Positions 53,279-62,067 of a stretch of 64,000 bases of DNA are shown here, one piece after another. The notes under the pieces are model-generated. The model saw nothing but the letters and a program-made list of their open reading frames with translations, had not been told where the DNA came from and ran no database searches. The position numbers and the translations under genes are program-made. The stretch is from Tolypothrix brevis GSE-NOS-MK-07-07A (GTDB taxonomy: Bacteria; Cyanobacteriota; Cyanobacteriia; Cyanobacteriales; Nostocaceae). The first letter of the stretch is position 1. Every line of letters begins with the position of its first letter. Where the stretch lies: assembly GCA_019358985.1 (NCBI GenBank), contig JAHHIJ010000008.1, positions 124,001 to 188,000 of the forward strand, written 5' to 3'.

Positions 53279-55951
53279 TTATACTCCCAAAATTAGTTGA
53301 TTTCGGTGGATGTGCAGCAATTGAAATTCTACTCTTGCTACTTGTTCTAGCATAAACAGGATTTGTTCAGGACGCAATAGCGTACCATCATTCCGACAAC
53401 TACCTATGTAGCGTAGGAGACCAGTAGATTCTGTGGGTTGCGTTTTAGTTTCTAATAATTCTATATCGAATAGGCGATCGCGCAGATTTATTACATTAGT
53501 CTTGCCTGATTTAGTTTTTTGCTCGGACCAAATCTCATCTGTTGTTTTGATTATATCAATCCACTCTTGCCATTTTGCCGATGGCATCTCTTCAAATGTA
53601 ACCACGGTAATCAAATACTCCGCAGCCTCCAAAAGTTGGGTAGCAGCACTCTTCTTTAAATCCACTTCTTCCACATTATATATGGGGATGTCTGTGGGCA
53701 AAGCATCAGCTAACTGTTGGCGGAAAGTTTCTGCTTCAACTACTTGATTTAACTCAAAATCGACAATTTCACCACTGCTGCTAGCTCCCAATGCTAAGGC
53801 ATTTGCTAAAGAAATGCGTGGCATCGGATGAAAACCACCAGTAAAAGAAATTGGCAATCCCGCACGTCGCAAGGCTCTATCAAACAAACGAAGTAAATCC
53901 AAGTGACTTACTAAAGCCATATCACCCTGCTTGCCAAACCGAACGCGCAGCCGTTGTGCCTTAGTTGTGTTGGGAACAAACTCGCCAGCAAATTCCGGGA
54001 TTGGCTGTGGGGGTATTACTATATTATGTCCGAAATCGGTGCCGCAAACGCCACAATGAGAACAACCATCAAAAGAACAATCAGGAACAATTGCAGCATC
54101 TATTGCGCGTTGCAAATCTTCCTTCAGCCACTTTTTGTCAATTCCCGTGTCGATGTGGTCCCAAGGGAGGGGCATGTCGAGGGAGGGGGGAGTAGAGACG
54201 CGATTAATCGCGTCTGTACAAGAGTGTCCGAGGGGGGGAGTGCCCGAGTGGGAAGCAAATTCTTCCTTGTCTTCCAAGGAGTCCCCAAACAAATTCCATT
54301 CGCCGTTTTCGATTTGGCGATATTTCCACATTTTACCGGCATCAGCGATCGCAACTTCCCAAGCTTGAAAGGCTTGCTCTACATTGTCATACCAGGAATC
54401 CATTCCTGCACCTAATTCCCAAGCGCGACGGACTACTTTAGATAAAGTGCGATCGCCTCGTCCAATAAAGTCCTCCATTGCCGAAATTCGCACATCGGTG
54501 AAGTTCACCTTTACAGCTTTGATTCGGCGAAATTCTTGCCGTAATAAATTTTGCTTGCGCTTAAATTCGGCGGTAGAAACTGAATGCCATTGAAATGGCG
54601 TATGCGGCTTAGGGGTAAAGTTAGAAATTGTCAAGTTAAAATTTAGAGTTTTCCTTCCCTTTGCCCAACATTCTCGCTTTAGCCAGCTTACTGTTTCGGC
54701 TATGCCTATAACATCGGCATCGGTTTCACCCGGTAAGCCAATCATAAAGTATAGCTTGATTTTATCCCAACCTTGCTCACTCGCTGTTTTCACACCGCGC
54801 AGCAACTCTTCGTTAGTCAAACCTTTATTCACAATGTCCCGCATTCGCTGGGTTCCCGCTTCTGGGGCAAAGGTTAAACCACCTTTACGCGTTCCGCCGA
54901 GGATATTGGCGATATTTTCATCAAATCTATCTACCCGTTGGCTTGGTAGAGTCAAAGAAATATTCTCATCTTTTAAGCGATTTTTGATTTCCATCCCCAC
55001 TGCTGGCAGGGACAAATAATCCGAACAACTCAAGGATAAAAGAGAAAACTCATTATAGCCAGTTTCCCGCATTCCTTTGGTTATTGCTTCTACCACTTTG
55101 TCTGGTTCTACATCCCGTGCCGGTCGTGTAAGCATTCCTGGTTGACAAAAGCGACAACCGCGAGTACAGCCGCGCCGAATTTCAATTCTCAGGCGATCGT
55201 GTACCGTTTCCATATAAGGAACCAGCCCGGTAGAATATGCGGGTATGGGAGTTGCTACCCGTCGCAAAATTCGTTTTGGCACATCTAGGCGTAAAGGATG
55301 AACTGAGCCATCTTCTGCCATGTCGTAAAATTGGGGAACATATACACCTGGTATCTGTGCCAAGTCTAGCAATAACTCTTCTCGGCTTAAGCTAGATGCT
55401 TTACCTTCTGCCAATACCAAGTTAATTTCTGGTAATAGTTCCTCGCCATCGCCCAAGGCAATAAAATCGAAGAAATCGGCGTAAGGTTCCGGATTCGATG
55501 TTGCCGTTTGTCCCCCAGCGAAAATTAAAGGATAATTTCCCTTTAACCGTTCAAGCCATGTAAAGGGAATTCCAGCCAAATCCAACATTTCTAGGATATT
55601 GGTTGCACCCAGTTCATAGCTGAGGCTAAAACCGAGAATGTCGAAATCAGTTAGCGATCGCTTTGATTCTACTGCAAACAGCGGTGTATGCGTTGCTCGT
55701 AGTTTGACGGCAAGGTCTGGTGCTGGGAGGTAAGCGCGATCGCACAACGAGCGCGGCTGGGCATTCAAAATATTATAGAGGATGATATGCCCTAAATTTG
55801 ATGCACCGACTTCATACACTTCCGGATAAGTTAATACCCAACGTGTTGTCGCCGTATCCCAAGGTTTATGTACTGCACCCAGTTCGTTACCGAGATAACG
55901 AGCTGGCTTTAAAATATCCGATGTAATTAATTTTTCAACTGGAACAGCCAC
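53279..55951 (-). CDS. B12-binding radical SAM protein fused to a DUF2344 domain
   Basis: An 890-residue protein of the TIGR03960/TIGR03936 type. N-terminal cobalamin-binding-like region (about 1-200), radical SAM domain with the cluster motif C262-T-R-G-C266-R-F-C269-Q, SCSDYLSLP and LKRECWAKGRKTLNFNLTISNFTPKPHTPFQW, then DUF2344 (KQGDMALVSHLDLLRLFDRALRRAGLPISFTGGFHPMPRISLANAL) near 690-735. A cysteine cluster (CSFDGCSHCGVCGTDFGHN, about 633-651) may bind a second metal. Reaction unknown. Residues about 565-600 (FASHSGTPPLGHSCTDAINR...) are an insertion between domains, and its core is a copy of the GTAGAGACG palindrome. Confidence 0.9.
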   Translation of the reverse strand: MAVPVEKLITSDILKPARYLGNELGAVHKPWDTATTRWVLTYPEVYEVGASNLGHIILYNILNAQPRSLCDRAYLPAPDLAVKLRATHTPLFAVESKRSLTDFDILGFSLSYELGATNILEMLDLAGIPFTWLERLKGNYPLIFAGGQTATSNPEPYADFFDFIALGDGEELLPEINLVLAEGKASSLSREELLLDLAQIPGVYVPQFYDMAEDGSVHPLRLDVPKRILRRVATPIPAYSTGLVPYMETVHDRLRIEIRRGCTRGCRFCQPGMLTRPARDVEPDKVVEAITKGMRETGYNEFSLLSLSCSDYLSLPAVGMEIKNRLKDENISLTLPSQRVDRFDENIANILGGTRKGGLTFAPEAGTQRMRDIVNKGLTNEELLRGVKTASEQGWDKIKLYFMIGLPGETDADVIGIAETVSWLKRECWAKGRKTLNFNLTISNFTPKPHTPFQWHSVSTAEFKRKQNLLRQEFRRIKAVKVNFTDVRISAMEDFIGRGDRTLSKVVRRAWELGAGMDSWYDNVEQAFQAWEVAIADAGKMWKYRQIENGEWNLFGDSLEDKEEFASHSGTPPLGHSCTDAINRVSTPPSLDMPLPWDHIDTGIDKKWLKEDLQRAIDAAIVPDCSFDGCSHCGVCGTDFGHNIVIPPQPIPEFAGEFVPNTTKAQRLRVRFGKQGDMALVSHLDLLRLFDRALRRAGLPISFTGGFHPMPRISLANALALGASSSGEIVDFELNQVVEAETFRQQLADALPTDIPIYNVEEVDLKKSAATQLLEAAEYLITVVTFEEMPSAKWQEWIDIIKTTDEIWSEQKTKSGKTNVINLRDRLFDIELLETKTQPTESTGLLRYIGSCRNDGTLLRPEQILFMLEQVARVEFQLLHIHRNQLILGV
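54192..54219. repeat. GTAGAGACGCGATTAATCGCGTCTGTAC palindrome inside a coding region
   Basis: 28 bases, one mismatch between arms, flanked by GGGAGGGGGGA and AGAGTGTCCGAGGGGG. In frame in the B12 radical SAM gene, encoding about ten residues of a linker. Confidence 0.8.
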
Positions 55952-56332
55952 TGTGCTATCTTCTAGCTACTTGAATTCTTATGCTTTCACATCCAACCTT
56001 AGCATTGATTAGCTTTCTCAACATCGGTTGTTTCAAATTAAAACTGTTTTATTCAATAGACATCTACCGCTTTTTTCTGATGCGTTCCCTGAAAGCCTTA
56101 TAGAGAAAGCCACATCGCTCAAACCGTCCACGCGAGTGGCTCCCTTACATTTAACGTCTTTACATTGATTTTCGCTTTCTACGTCGTCTAACGGGTAGAT
56201 GTGGAGTGGGATTTTTTGCCACAAAAAGTTATGTTGTCTAGCCTCAGTTTCGGCATTACCCCTCTTTATTTAACTTGATCGCGTCCTCGTCCCTCACTGA
56301 TTCAGAGTAAAAGTCAGTGTGGGTATTTGACA
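55952..56332. other. Gene-free spacer upstream of the radical SAM gene
   Basis: Nothing convincing. A 63-codon ORF on the minus strand (56033-56224) has no recognisable features. Confidence 0.35.
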
Positions 56333-56662
56333 TCAGACTCCTGGCAGCTGTGACGTACCTTCAATTATTTCAAAAACTTCATCAAGTTGCGTTAATTCAA
56401 ATATAATTTTTATTGCCGGTGATACAGAGCAAAGGCTAAAACGCCGTCCTAAACTTTGAGCTAGCTTCAACGCCGAAACTAAAGCCATTAAACCGGCGCT
56501 GTCTAATGATTCTACTGCGGCAAAATCTACAACCAAGATAGAAATATCATTTTGCGTCAAGGCTGTCGTCAAGTTTCGTTCAAATTCTAAGGCGTTTGCG
56601 GCATTTAAACCGCTTTGGGGACGAATAACAGCAATTTTTGGAGATTCAACTAGGGCTTGCAT
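56333..56662 (-). CDS. STAS-domain protein (anti-sigma factor antagonist type)
   Basis: 109 residues forming one STAS domain. The phosphorylatable serine is in VVDFAAVESLDSAGLMALVSALKLAQSLGRRFSLCSVSPAIKIIFELTQLDEVFEI. STAS proteins switch partner anti-sigma or kinase proteins according to phosphorylation of that serine. Alone here with no cognate kinase or phosphatase near, so its partner is unknown. Confidence 0.9.
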   Translation of the reverse strand: MQALVESPKIAVIRPQSGLNAANALEFERNLTTALTQNDISILVVDFAAVESLDSAGLMALVSALKLAQSLGRRFSLCSVSPAIKIIFELTQLDEVFEIIEGTSQLPGV

Positions 56663-57118
56663 TGTTAGATCCTATTAAAATTATTCAACTGTAAAGATAG
56701 ATGTATTTGACCATAATCTTTTTTGTCTTACATCGACCATTTGTATTACGTCTCTTTGCTGAATCTTTATTACCAGAGCCTATATGTTTAAAGATTGTCC
56801 TAACTGTCTAAAAAAAGGTATTGAAATATACAAATTTTTTACCCTACTTAAAAAACAATCAACATAGACAGTCTTAGGGTAGATGACTCATCTGTCGTTA
56901 TGTCTATATACCTTTGTCAACCAATGAGTCAAACTGATTAAAGCAAGATTCCATTATCTGTGTATGTCTGTTTTTCATTGGCAGATGCCTGATTGAATGG
57001 CAGACCACCTACCTGATATACTTGTGATCTAGATCACAAGTATATCCTGATTTGGATCACTTTTGATACCAGGCAATACCTTGGATAATTGGTAACAATT
57101 GTAATTGGTTTATTGTAT
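56663..57118. other. Spacer holding a CRP-type site
   Basis: No gene. AT-rich; includes the 32-bp palindrome at 57015-57046 described separately. Confidence 0.4.
57015..57046. promoter_or_regulatory. Perfect 32-bp palindrome with CRP-type core
   Basis: GATATACTTGTGATCT joined to its exact complement AGATCACAAGTATATC. The centre TGTGATCTAGATCACA is the full CRP-family consensus (TGTGA-N6-TCACA), also the kind of site bound by cyanobacterial SYCRP1/AnCrpA. A further half-like GGATCAC follows at about 57054. It ends 72 bases before the ATG of the 64-residue gene at 57119, and could also serve the STAS gene on the other strand, 350 bases away. Confidence 0.7.
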
Positions 57119-57313
57119 ATGAGAACTCAATACGCTATTCGTCAATTAGTAGAAAGAGCGCTTTTTATTAAAAAATTAACTCCAGAAATTGAAAACGAAA
57201 TCAATTCAGAACTGACTCAAATGGGTTATATTTCTGATGTTGATTATGAAGCTTTAGAACTCTTAATGTCAGAGATGGATGCAGGTAGAATCAAGTTGGT
57301 TCCTAGCCTTTAA
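57119..57313 (+). CDS. Small hypothetical protein behind a CRP-type site
   Basis: 64 residues from ATG at 57119 (MRTQYAIRQLVERALFIKKLTPEIENEINSELTQMGYISDVDYEALELLMSEMDAGRIKLVPSL, given in parts: an acidic helical protein). The C-terminal LELLMSEMDAGRI is characteristic of a small cyanobacterial family of unknown function. The upstream CRP site suggests cAMP control (inference). An in-frame TTG extends 30 bases up but lacks support. Confidence 0.65.
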   Translation: MRTQYAIRQLVERALFIKKLTPEIENEINSELTQMGYISDVDYEALELLMSEMDAGRIKLVPSL

Positions 57314-57579
57314 TCCTAATTTTGAATTTTTGAATACATTAAGTTAATTTGCATTTTGTAACTCAATTATCTTTCTTTATAGATACTTTTGTAGTAAAGG
57401 CAGTGCAAGAATAGTGGCAATACCACTGCTGAGATTTTTCTACTAAGTATACAAGATGGTTTTTTGACATAACTTAAAGTGTGAAAATAGTGCTTCGATA
57501 TTTTCATGATTTCAGTAGTTAATTGCCATGCATAATATTCGCCCGCGCCGAGAATTATGCAACGCGAGAAAAAATTCCT

Positions 57580-57939
57580 TTAATCTTTATTTTCTGGCTT
57601 TTCTTTGTGCGCTTGCCAAAAAAAGTGCAAAAATTGATTGAGTTGCTCTTTAGCATCTGAATCAAGCTCGTGTTTTGGTTCTTTGGCGAAAATTTCACTT
57701 AACAGCGTAATAACTTCTGTGTCTAAGGCGGGTTGAAATAAATTTATTGACCAAAGCAAGTCAGAAGCATCTCGCAGGTCAGTTATTATCGGTGGTTCTT
57801 CAATGAAAGCAACTAACAGCAAAGGACGCACCCAGCACAACTGACGCTCAACGACAACTTGAATCACTTCTGCATACAAGCGTTTTGTGTCATGCTCTAA
57901 AGACACAATTTGTCCTGACTGAAATTGGTTAATGTCCAT
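57580..57939 (-). CDS. Conserved cyanobacterial hypothetical protein
   Basis: 119 residues, soluble, acidic C-terminus. The beginning, MDINQFQSGQIVSLEHDTKRLYAEVIQVVVERQLCWVRPLLLVAF, is a small beta barrel-like pattern, followed by LRDASDLLWSINLFQPALDTEVITLLSEI and a helical tail. Looks real from composition and codon use; no function recognised. Confidence 0.65.
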   Translation of the reverse strand: MDINQFQSGQIVSLEHDTKRLYAEVIQVVVERQLCWVRPLLLVAFIEEPPIITDLRDASDLLWSINLFQPALDTEVITLLSEIFAKEPKHELDSDAKEQLNQFLHFFWQAHKEKPENKD

Positions 57940-57999
57940 AATTTAAGTTACAAGGGTAGCAGCAACGATTTTATTGCTGCTTTCTTCATTGTGAACTAC

Positions 58000-58266
58000 C
58001 TACACTGACGCTTCGCGTACAGTGTAAGCTTCTGTAATCACGGGGGAGTGCCGCAACTTGGACTTTCGCCCTAGTTTTGGTCTTACCTCCCCTCCTACAG
58101 CAGAGACGGCTGAACCTTCCGCCTTTAGCATTCTGATACCTTCTGCTCTAATAATTATCGCTGCGTTTCCATCCCTATCATGATGAGTGCCACAGTGGGG
58201 GCAAGTCCACTCACGGACATCCAGTGGCATCTCCCTGACTTGATAGAAACAATTAGAACAAAGCAC
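58000..58266 (-). pseudogene. tnpB C-terminal remnant (zinc ribbon)
   Basis: About 88 codons. The zinc-ribbon LCSNCFYQV...REWTCPHCGTHHDRDGNAAIIIRAEG, with the terminal RuvC aspartate in DRDGNAA, identifies the end of an IS200/IS605 TnpB. The upstream three quarters are missing (upstream frame reads AVSPPLKTAV, unrelated). The likely right-end hairpin ACACTGACGC/GCGTACAGTGT is at 58002-58025 and contains the stop codon. Confidence 0.8.
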
Positions 58267-58303
58267 TGCCGTCTTCAGTGGGGGACTTACGGCGAATTAG
58301 TTA

Positions 58304-58457
58304 AGAGGATGTTTGAAAAGTGGTGGCTGATGTATCAAAAACTTTAGATCCTCCTAAATCCTCCTTAAAAAGGAGGACTTTGAGAAGGTTGTTCCCCCCT
58401 TAAAAAGGGGGGTTAGGGGGGATCTCGATACAACCGTAGACTTTTCAAACATCCTCT
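58304..58457. mobile_element. MITE-like element, AGAGGATGTTTGAAAAGT ends (154 bp)
   Basis: Perfect 18-bp inverted ends AGAGGATGTTTGAAAAGT (58304-58321) and its complement (58440-58457). Between them are two further hairpins: CTCCTT-AAAA-AGGAG (about 58360-58375) and CCCCCCTTAAAAAGGGGGG (58394-58412). No coding capacity; target duplication not evident. It lies between the tnpB remnant and clpS. Confidence 0.7.
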
Positions 58458-58662
58458 AAGAGCTTGAAAGTGTGCTATACTAGTAAGACGCTGCAAAAGT
58501 AGTGAATTATCAAAGCAGGCAAAGACTTGATGCAATTATCAAATCTAAGCAGCAAAAGTTTTTCATGACCATTTATTTGCTTTTGTATAAGATAGAATAG
58601 GTAAATAACTGTAAAGCGATCGCGCTTACACAGAATCTGTAGTAGATAAAGAGCAAATAGCC

Positions 58663-58944
58663 GTGTCAGTCGAAACCATTGAGAAGCGTTCAACATCCCG
58701 TAAACTTGCGCCTCAGTATCGTGTTTTGCTCCATAACGATGACTTCAACCCGATGGAGCATGTGGTGAAGGTGCTAATAACCACAGTGCCTAACCTTACT
58801 CAACCCCAGGCTGTTAGCATCATGATGGAAGCTCATACGAATGGGCTAGCTTTAGTTATTACTTGCGCTCAGGAACACGCTGAGTTTTATTGTGAAACCT
58901 TGAAAAATCACGGTTTAACCAGCACAATTGAACCTGACGAATAA
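58663..58944 (+). CDS. clpS: ATP-dependent Clp protease adaptor ClpS
   Basis: 93 residues, GTG start. Delivers N-degron proteins to ClpC/ClpP. Core YRVLLHNDDFNPMEHVVKVLITTVPNLTQPQAVSIMMEAHTNGLALVITCAQEHAEFYCETLKNHGL: the N-D-D residues and the following hydrophobic pocket (M-E-H-V) that hold the N-terminal residue are intact. Only 21 bases from the CPBP gene, so probably co-transcribed. Confidence 0.93.
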   Translation: MSVETIEKRSTSRKLAPQYRVLLHNDDFNPMEHVVKVLITTVPNLTQPQAVSIMMEAHTNGLALVITCAQEHAEFYCETLKNHGLTSTIEPDE

Positions 58945-58965
58945 CAATCAACAGGCAAAACGTTT

Positions 58966-59802
58966 TTGAAAATTAATTTTCTTCGTCTGTCTCAATACCC
59001 TGCCCCTGTTCGGCTGGGTATATTTATATTGGCATTGTTGTTGCTGTGGTTGCCAATAGCAGCACCAATTCGCTTATTAGTGCGTGATGACAACTTAGTT
59101 ACTATTTTGACAATGCCACTGCTGTATGTAGAGTTTATTTTGTTACTGCGGCTTTGGGGCAAAAAAGTTTACAAGCAAACTCAGATACTGAGACATTATG
59201 GTTTAGAAAGAACACCGCAAAATGCAATGGATTTGCTGCATGGTTTGACGATTGGACTAATTAATATTTTGATTTTATTTGGGGTAGAAGGATTGCTGGG
59301 TTGGCTGGTATGGCAAAAACCGAGTATTTTTTTACTGAGAGTTATTTTAGAAGGGTTGATTGTTGCCTTGGCTTATGGATTTGCCGAGGAATTATTATTT
59401 CGAGGATGGCTGTTTGATGAGTTGCAGCGCGATTACAATCTCAATGTGGTAGTTTGGGCAACTGCGATTATTTTTGCTGTCAGTCACTTTATTAAACCGT
59501 TGCCAGAAATTATTCGCACATCGCCGCAATTTTTTGGCTTATTGCTGCTGGGTTTATTTTTAGTGTGTGCAAAACGCTGGCGTAGAGGGCGTTTGGGCTT
59601 ATCGATCGGACTACACGCTGGTTTACTTTGGGGTTATTACATTATAAATGTTGGGCAATTAACTAAATATTCTGGTGCAGTTCCTGATTGGGTTACTGGT
59701 GTGAATCAAAATCCCTTAGCTGGGTTAATGGGATTGGTGTTGTTGAGTGTGTTGGCTTTGTGGATGGGGAGGAAATCGAGAGCGATCGCTCTGGTGAGAT
59801 AA
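58966..59802 (+). CDS. CPBP family intramembrane metalloprotease
   Basis: 278 residues, eight or so membrane helices, TTG start (no ATG/GTG close). Active-site motifs: EELLFRGWLFDELQ near 141 (E-E-x-x-x-R), FAVSHFI near 173, and a last histidine in LSIGLHAGLLWGYY near 215. Members cleave membrane substrates or isoprenylated proteins; in cyanobacteria roles include thylakoid function, though not tested here. Coupled to clpS. Confidence 0.88.
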   Translation: MKINFLRLSQYPAPVRLGIFILALLLLWLPIAAPIRLLVRDDNLVTILTMPLLYVEFILLLRLWGKKVYKQTQILRHYGLERTPQNAMDLLHGLTIGLINILILFGVEGLLGWLVWQKPSIFLLRVILEGLIVALAYGFAEELLFRGWLFDELQRDYNLNVVVWATAIIFAVSHFIKPLPEIIRTSPQFFGLLLLGLFLVCAKRWRRGRLGLSIGLHAGLLWGYYIINVGQLTKYSGAVPDWVTGVNQNPLAGLMGLVLLSVLALWMGRKSRAIALVR

Positions 59803-60187
59803 TCGTTGCCCCAAACCCTTGTAGAGACGTAGCAATGCTACGTCTTTTATAAGCCTATGTCTAATAAACACATATCCTTCTATACCTAAAGAGATATTCT
59901 GATTTGCATTAAATCTTATGTGCAGCCAAAGACTTTCAGCAAACAACCAACATGCCTATCACAAAGGCTTTTTACCACTTTTAATCTTCACTGATTGCCT
60001 AAGCAACTTACTCCCTTAAGCATAGCTCAAACAAGCAAGCTGGATACAATGCAAACTTACAATTCCTCCCATCGCATGAGGCGTTAAATTCGGGAATGGG
60101 TAAGAATGACAGTGTAGAAGTTAAGTAAGCGGCTGCAAGTGCCAAATACTTATTAAATAGCTTCTAAAAATTTGGGAGGAATTAACT
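59803..60187. other. Spacer with one GTAGAGACGTAGCA palindrome
   Basis: No gene. GTAGAGACGTAGCAATGCTACGTCTTT at 59821-59847, 19 bases after the CPBP stop. Ribosome-binding site GGGAGGAA before the next ATG. Confidence 0.6.
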
Positions 60188-60628
60188 ATGAGAATTAAAT
60201 CTTTAGCTGCGATCGCTTTTTTAAGCGCTATATCTCTAGGTGCTTCCGTTCCCGCTAAAGCTGCAAATCCTGCTGATGTGCAGCGTTTGCTACAAACTGG
60301 AGAATGTCTCAAGTGTGATTTAAGCGGTGCAAACCTGAAAGGTGCTCACTTGATTGGTGCAGATTTGCGGAATGCTAATTTGAAGGGTGCTAATTTAGAA
60401 AACGCTAATTTAGAAGGTGCTGATTTAACCGGCGCGAATTTACAATCTGCTAATTTGAAAGAAGCATTCGTCAATAGCACGACTTTAAATAATGCTAATC
60501 TGACAAATGCTAACTTAAGCAATGCTACCTTATATAGTGCCGAATTAGAAGGCGCTACTTTAATTGGTGCTAATTTAAATGGGGCTGATGTGTTTAATAG
60601 TAATATCGGCGTAGGTGGCGGTGAATAA
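60188..60628 (+). CDS. Exported pentapeptide-repeat protein
   Basis: 146 residues with a signal peptide (RIKSLAAIAFLSAISLGASVPAKA, cut after AKA at about residue 25). The mature start ANPADVQRLLQTGECLKCDLSGANL has the two cysteines (C-L-K-C) common in lumenal members. Then about 20 A(N/D)Lxx repeats (GANLKGAHLIGADLRNANLKGANLENANLEGADLTGANL and so on), a classic right-handed beta helix. Lumenal or periplasmic; function unknown. Confidence 0.9.
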   Translation: MRIKSLAAIAFLSAISLGASVPAKAANPADVQRLLQTGECLKCDLSGANLKGAHLIGADLRNANLKGANLENANLEGADLTGANLQSANLKEAFVNSTTLNNANLTNANLSNATLYSAELEGATLIGANLNGADVFNSNIGVGGGE

Positions 60629-60646
60629 TGTTAATTTGGGTGATTT

Positions 60647-60674
60647 GTAGAGACGCGAAATTTCGCGTCTCTAC
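60647..60674. repeat. Perfect 28-bp palindrome GTAGAGACGCGAAATTT...
   Basis: GTAGAGACGCGAAA and its exact complement TTTCGCGTCTCTAC between convergent genes, so it could end transcription in both directions. Nearly identical to the copy inside coaX (5960-5987). Confidence 0.88.
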
Positions 60675-60686
60675 GACTCCTAGCTG

Positions 60687-62027
60687 TTACTCACCAGTGA
60701 TCGACAGTTCATCAATCCAAATTCTTGGACAAACACCTCCGGGTGTTAATTCTGGTTCTTTCTCAACATAAATAATTGATTTGAGAACTTCCAGGAAATC
60801 GCCGGCAACTGTTGCTGATTCGATACTAGTTTTTAAACCCTTATTAATTAACCAACCATCAAACGGTAGTGAAAAAGAGCCTTGTAAGGATTTCACTCCC
60901 GCGTGTAAAGCTTGTAAATCATCAATTAGAATCACATTTTCCGCCGTTTCTAAGCTGTATTCTTGCTCAGAATTGGCGGCTGCAAATACATGGTAAAAGT
61001 TAGGACTGACGCTAACTTTTGCACCAATACTTGCATTACCTGTAAGATTGGCGTTCATTCTTTTCGCAGTACCGGCACTGTGGAGAAAACCTGTTAAAAC
61101 GCCGTTTTCAATTAACGAAACTCGACGTGTAGGAGTTCCTTCCCCATCAAAAGCTTCCGCACCAATGTTAGCTGAATGCAGCGCATCATCACATACAGAA
61201 AGCAGCGGAGAAGCTATTTGATTTCCGAGAGAATCTGGGGTAGATAGACTTTGGTTATCGAGGATACTTTGGGCATTGAATAAGTTAGAAAAAGCGCCTA
61301 GCAAACTCAAGAAAGCTTCTGCTGAGAAAACTACTCGATATTTACCAGTTGTGACTTTTTCATAGTTCAAATGGCTAATTGTTTTATCTGCGGTTTCTTT
61401 GATGCAACCATTGATGTCTAGGTTATCTAAACTATGGTTGATTCTAAAAGCTCCAGCACTACGCGGTTTTTTACCTTCTTCTTCGGTTTTGCTGTAAAGA
61501 TATATCGATGATAAAGAGTGCGATTCGGTTCTAATTGCACCATTGCTGTTGAGATAGAACCTGTCAATATCTCTTTGGGCTAAACCGTTATAGGGTACTC
61601 CTTTAATAGCCGGATGAACTGCTAAAAGTTCTTTTTCGGCGACAATCAGGCTTTCTATTAGTTGGGAAACTGGTGCTTGAGTAGCTTTTTCACTCTTATT
61701 ATTATCGATCTTAACAGTCGCTTCTGGACTAAAATCGGGTACGTTTTCTTTAACACCGAAGAAGCTAGCTTCGTAAGCAGTTTTTAAAGCTAATTCTAGT
61801 CCTTTTGGATCTACATCTGTGGTGCTGGTGACACCCATTGTATTATTTTCGTTCCAAACTCGAACGGTAACACCAGAGCGATTTGAAGCTTTGACTTGTT
61901 TTGGCTCACCTTGATCTACTTGTACGCTGGTTTCATCTACAGTGGAACCGTAAATGTCAAATTTATTAATGCCAAGTTTGTTGGCTGTTTCTTTGGCAGA
62001 TGTTGCAATTTCGTTGATATTCGGCAT
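60687..62027 (-). CDS. pmbA: TldE/PmbA family protein
   Basis: About 446 residues from MPNINEIATSAKETANKLGINKFDIYGSTVDETSVQVDQGE; an upstream ATG (62243) lies inside tldD and repeat DNA and is rejected. TldE is the non-catalytic partner of TldD. GVTVRVWNENNTMGVTSTTDVD and VSLIENGVLTGFLHSAGTAKRMNANLTGNASIGAKVSVSPNFYHVF are standard. It lacks the HExxxH site. The TldD/E protease processes small peptides, for example in microcin maturation and in removal of leader peptides. Confidence 0.92.
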   Translation of the reverse strand: MPNINEIATSAKETANKLGINKFDIYGSTVDETSVQVDQGEPKQVKASNRSGVTVRVWNENNTMGVTSTTDVDPKGLELALKTAYEASFFGVKENVPDFSPEATVKIDNNKSEKATQAPVSQLIESLIVAEKELLAVHPAIKGVPYNGLAQRDIDRFYLNSNGAIRTESHSLSSIYLYSKTEEEGKKPRSAGAFRINHSLDNLDINGCIKETADKTISHLNYEKVTTGKYRVVFSAEAFLSLLGAFSNLFNAQSILDNQSLSTPDSLGNQIASPLLSVCDDALHSANIGAEAFDGEGTPTRRVSLIENGVLTGFLHSAGTAKRMNANLTGNASIGAKVSVSPNFYHVFAAANSEQEYSLETAENVILIDDLQALHAGVKSLQGSFSLPFDGWLINKGLKTSIESATVAGDFLEVLKSIIYVEKEPELTPGGVCPRIWIDELSITGE

Positions 62028-62067
62028 GTCGATTTTAGATTCCAAATGCTTCGGAAATTTTGAATAT

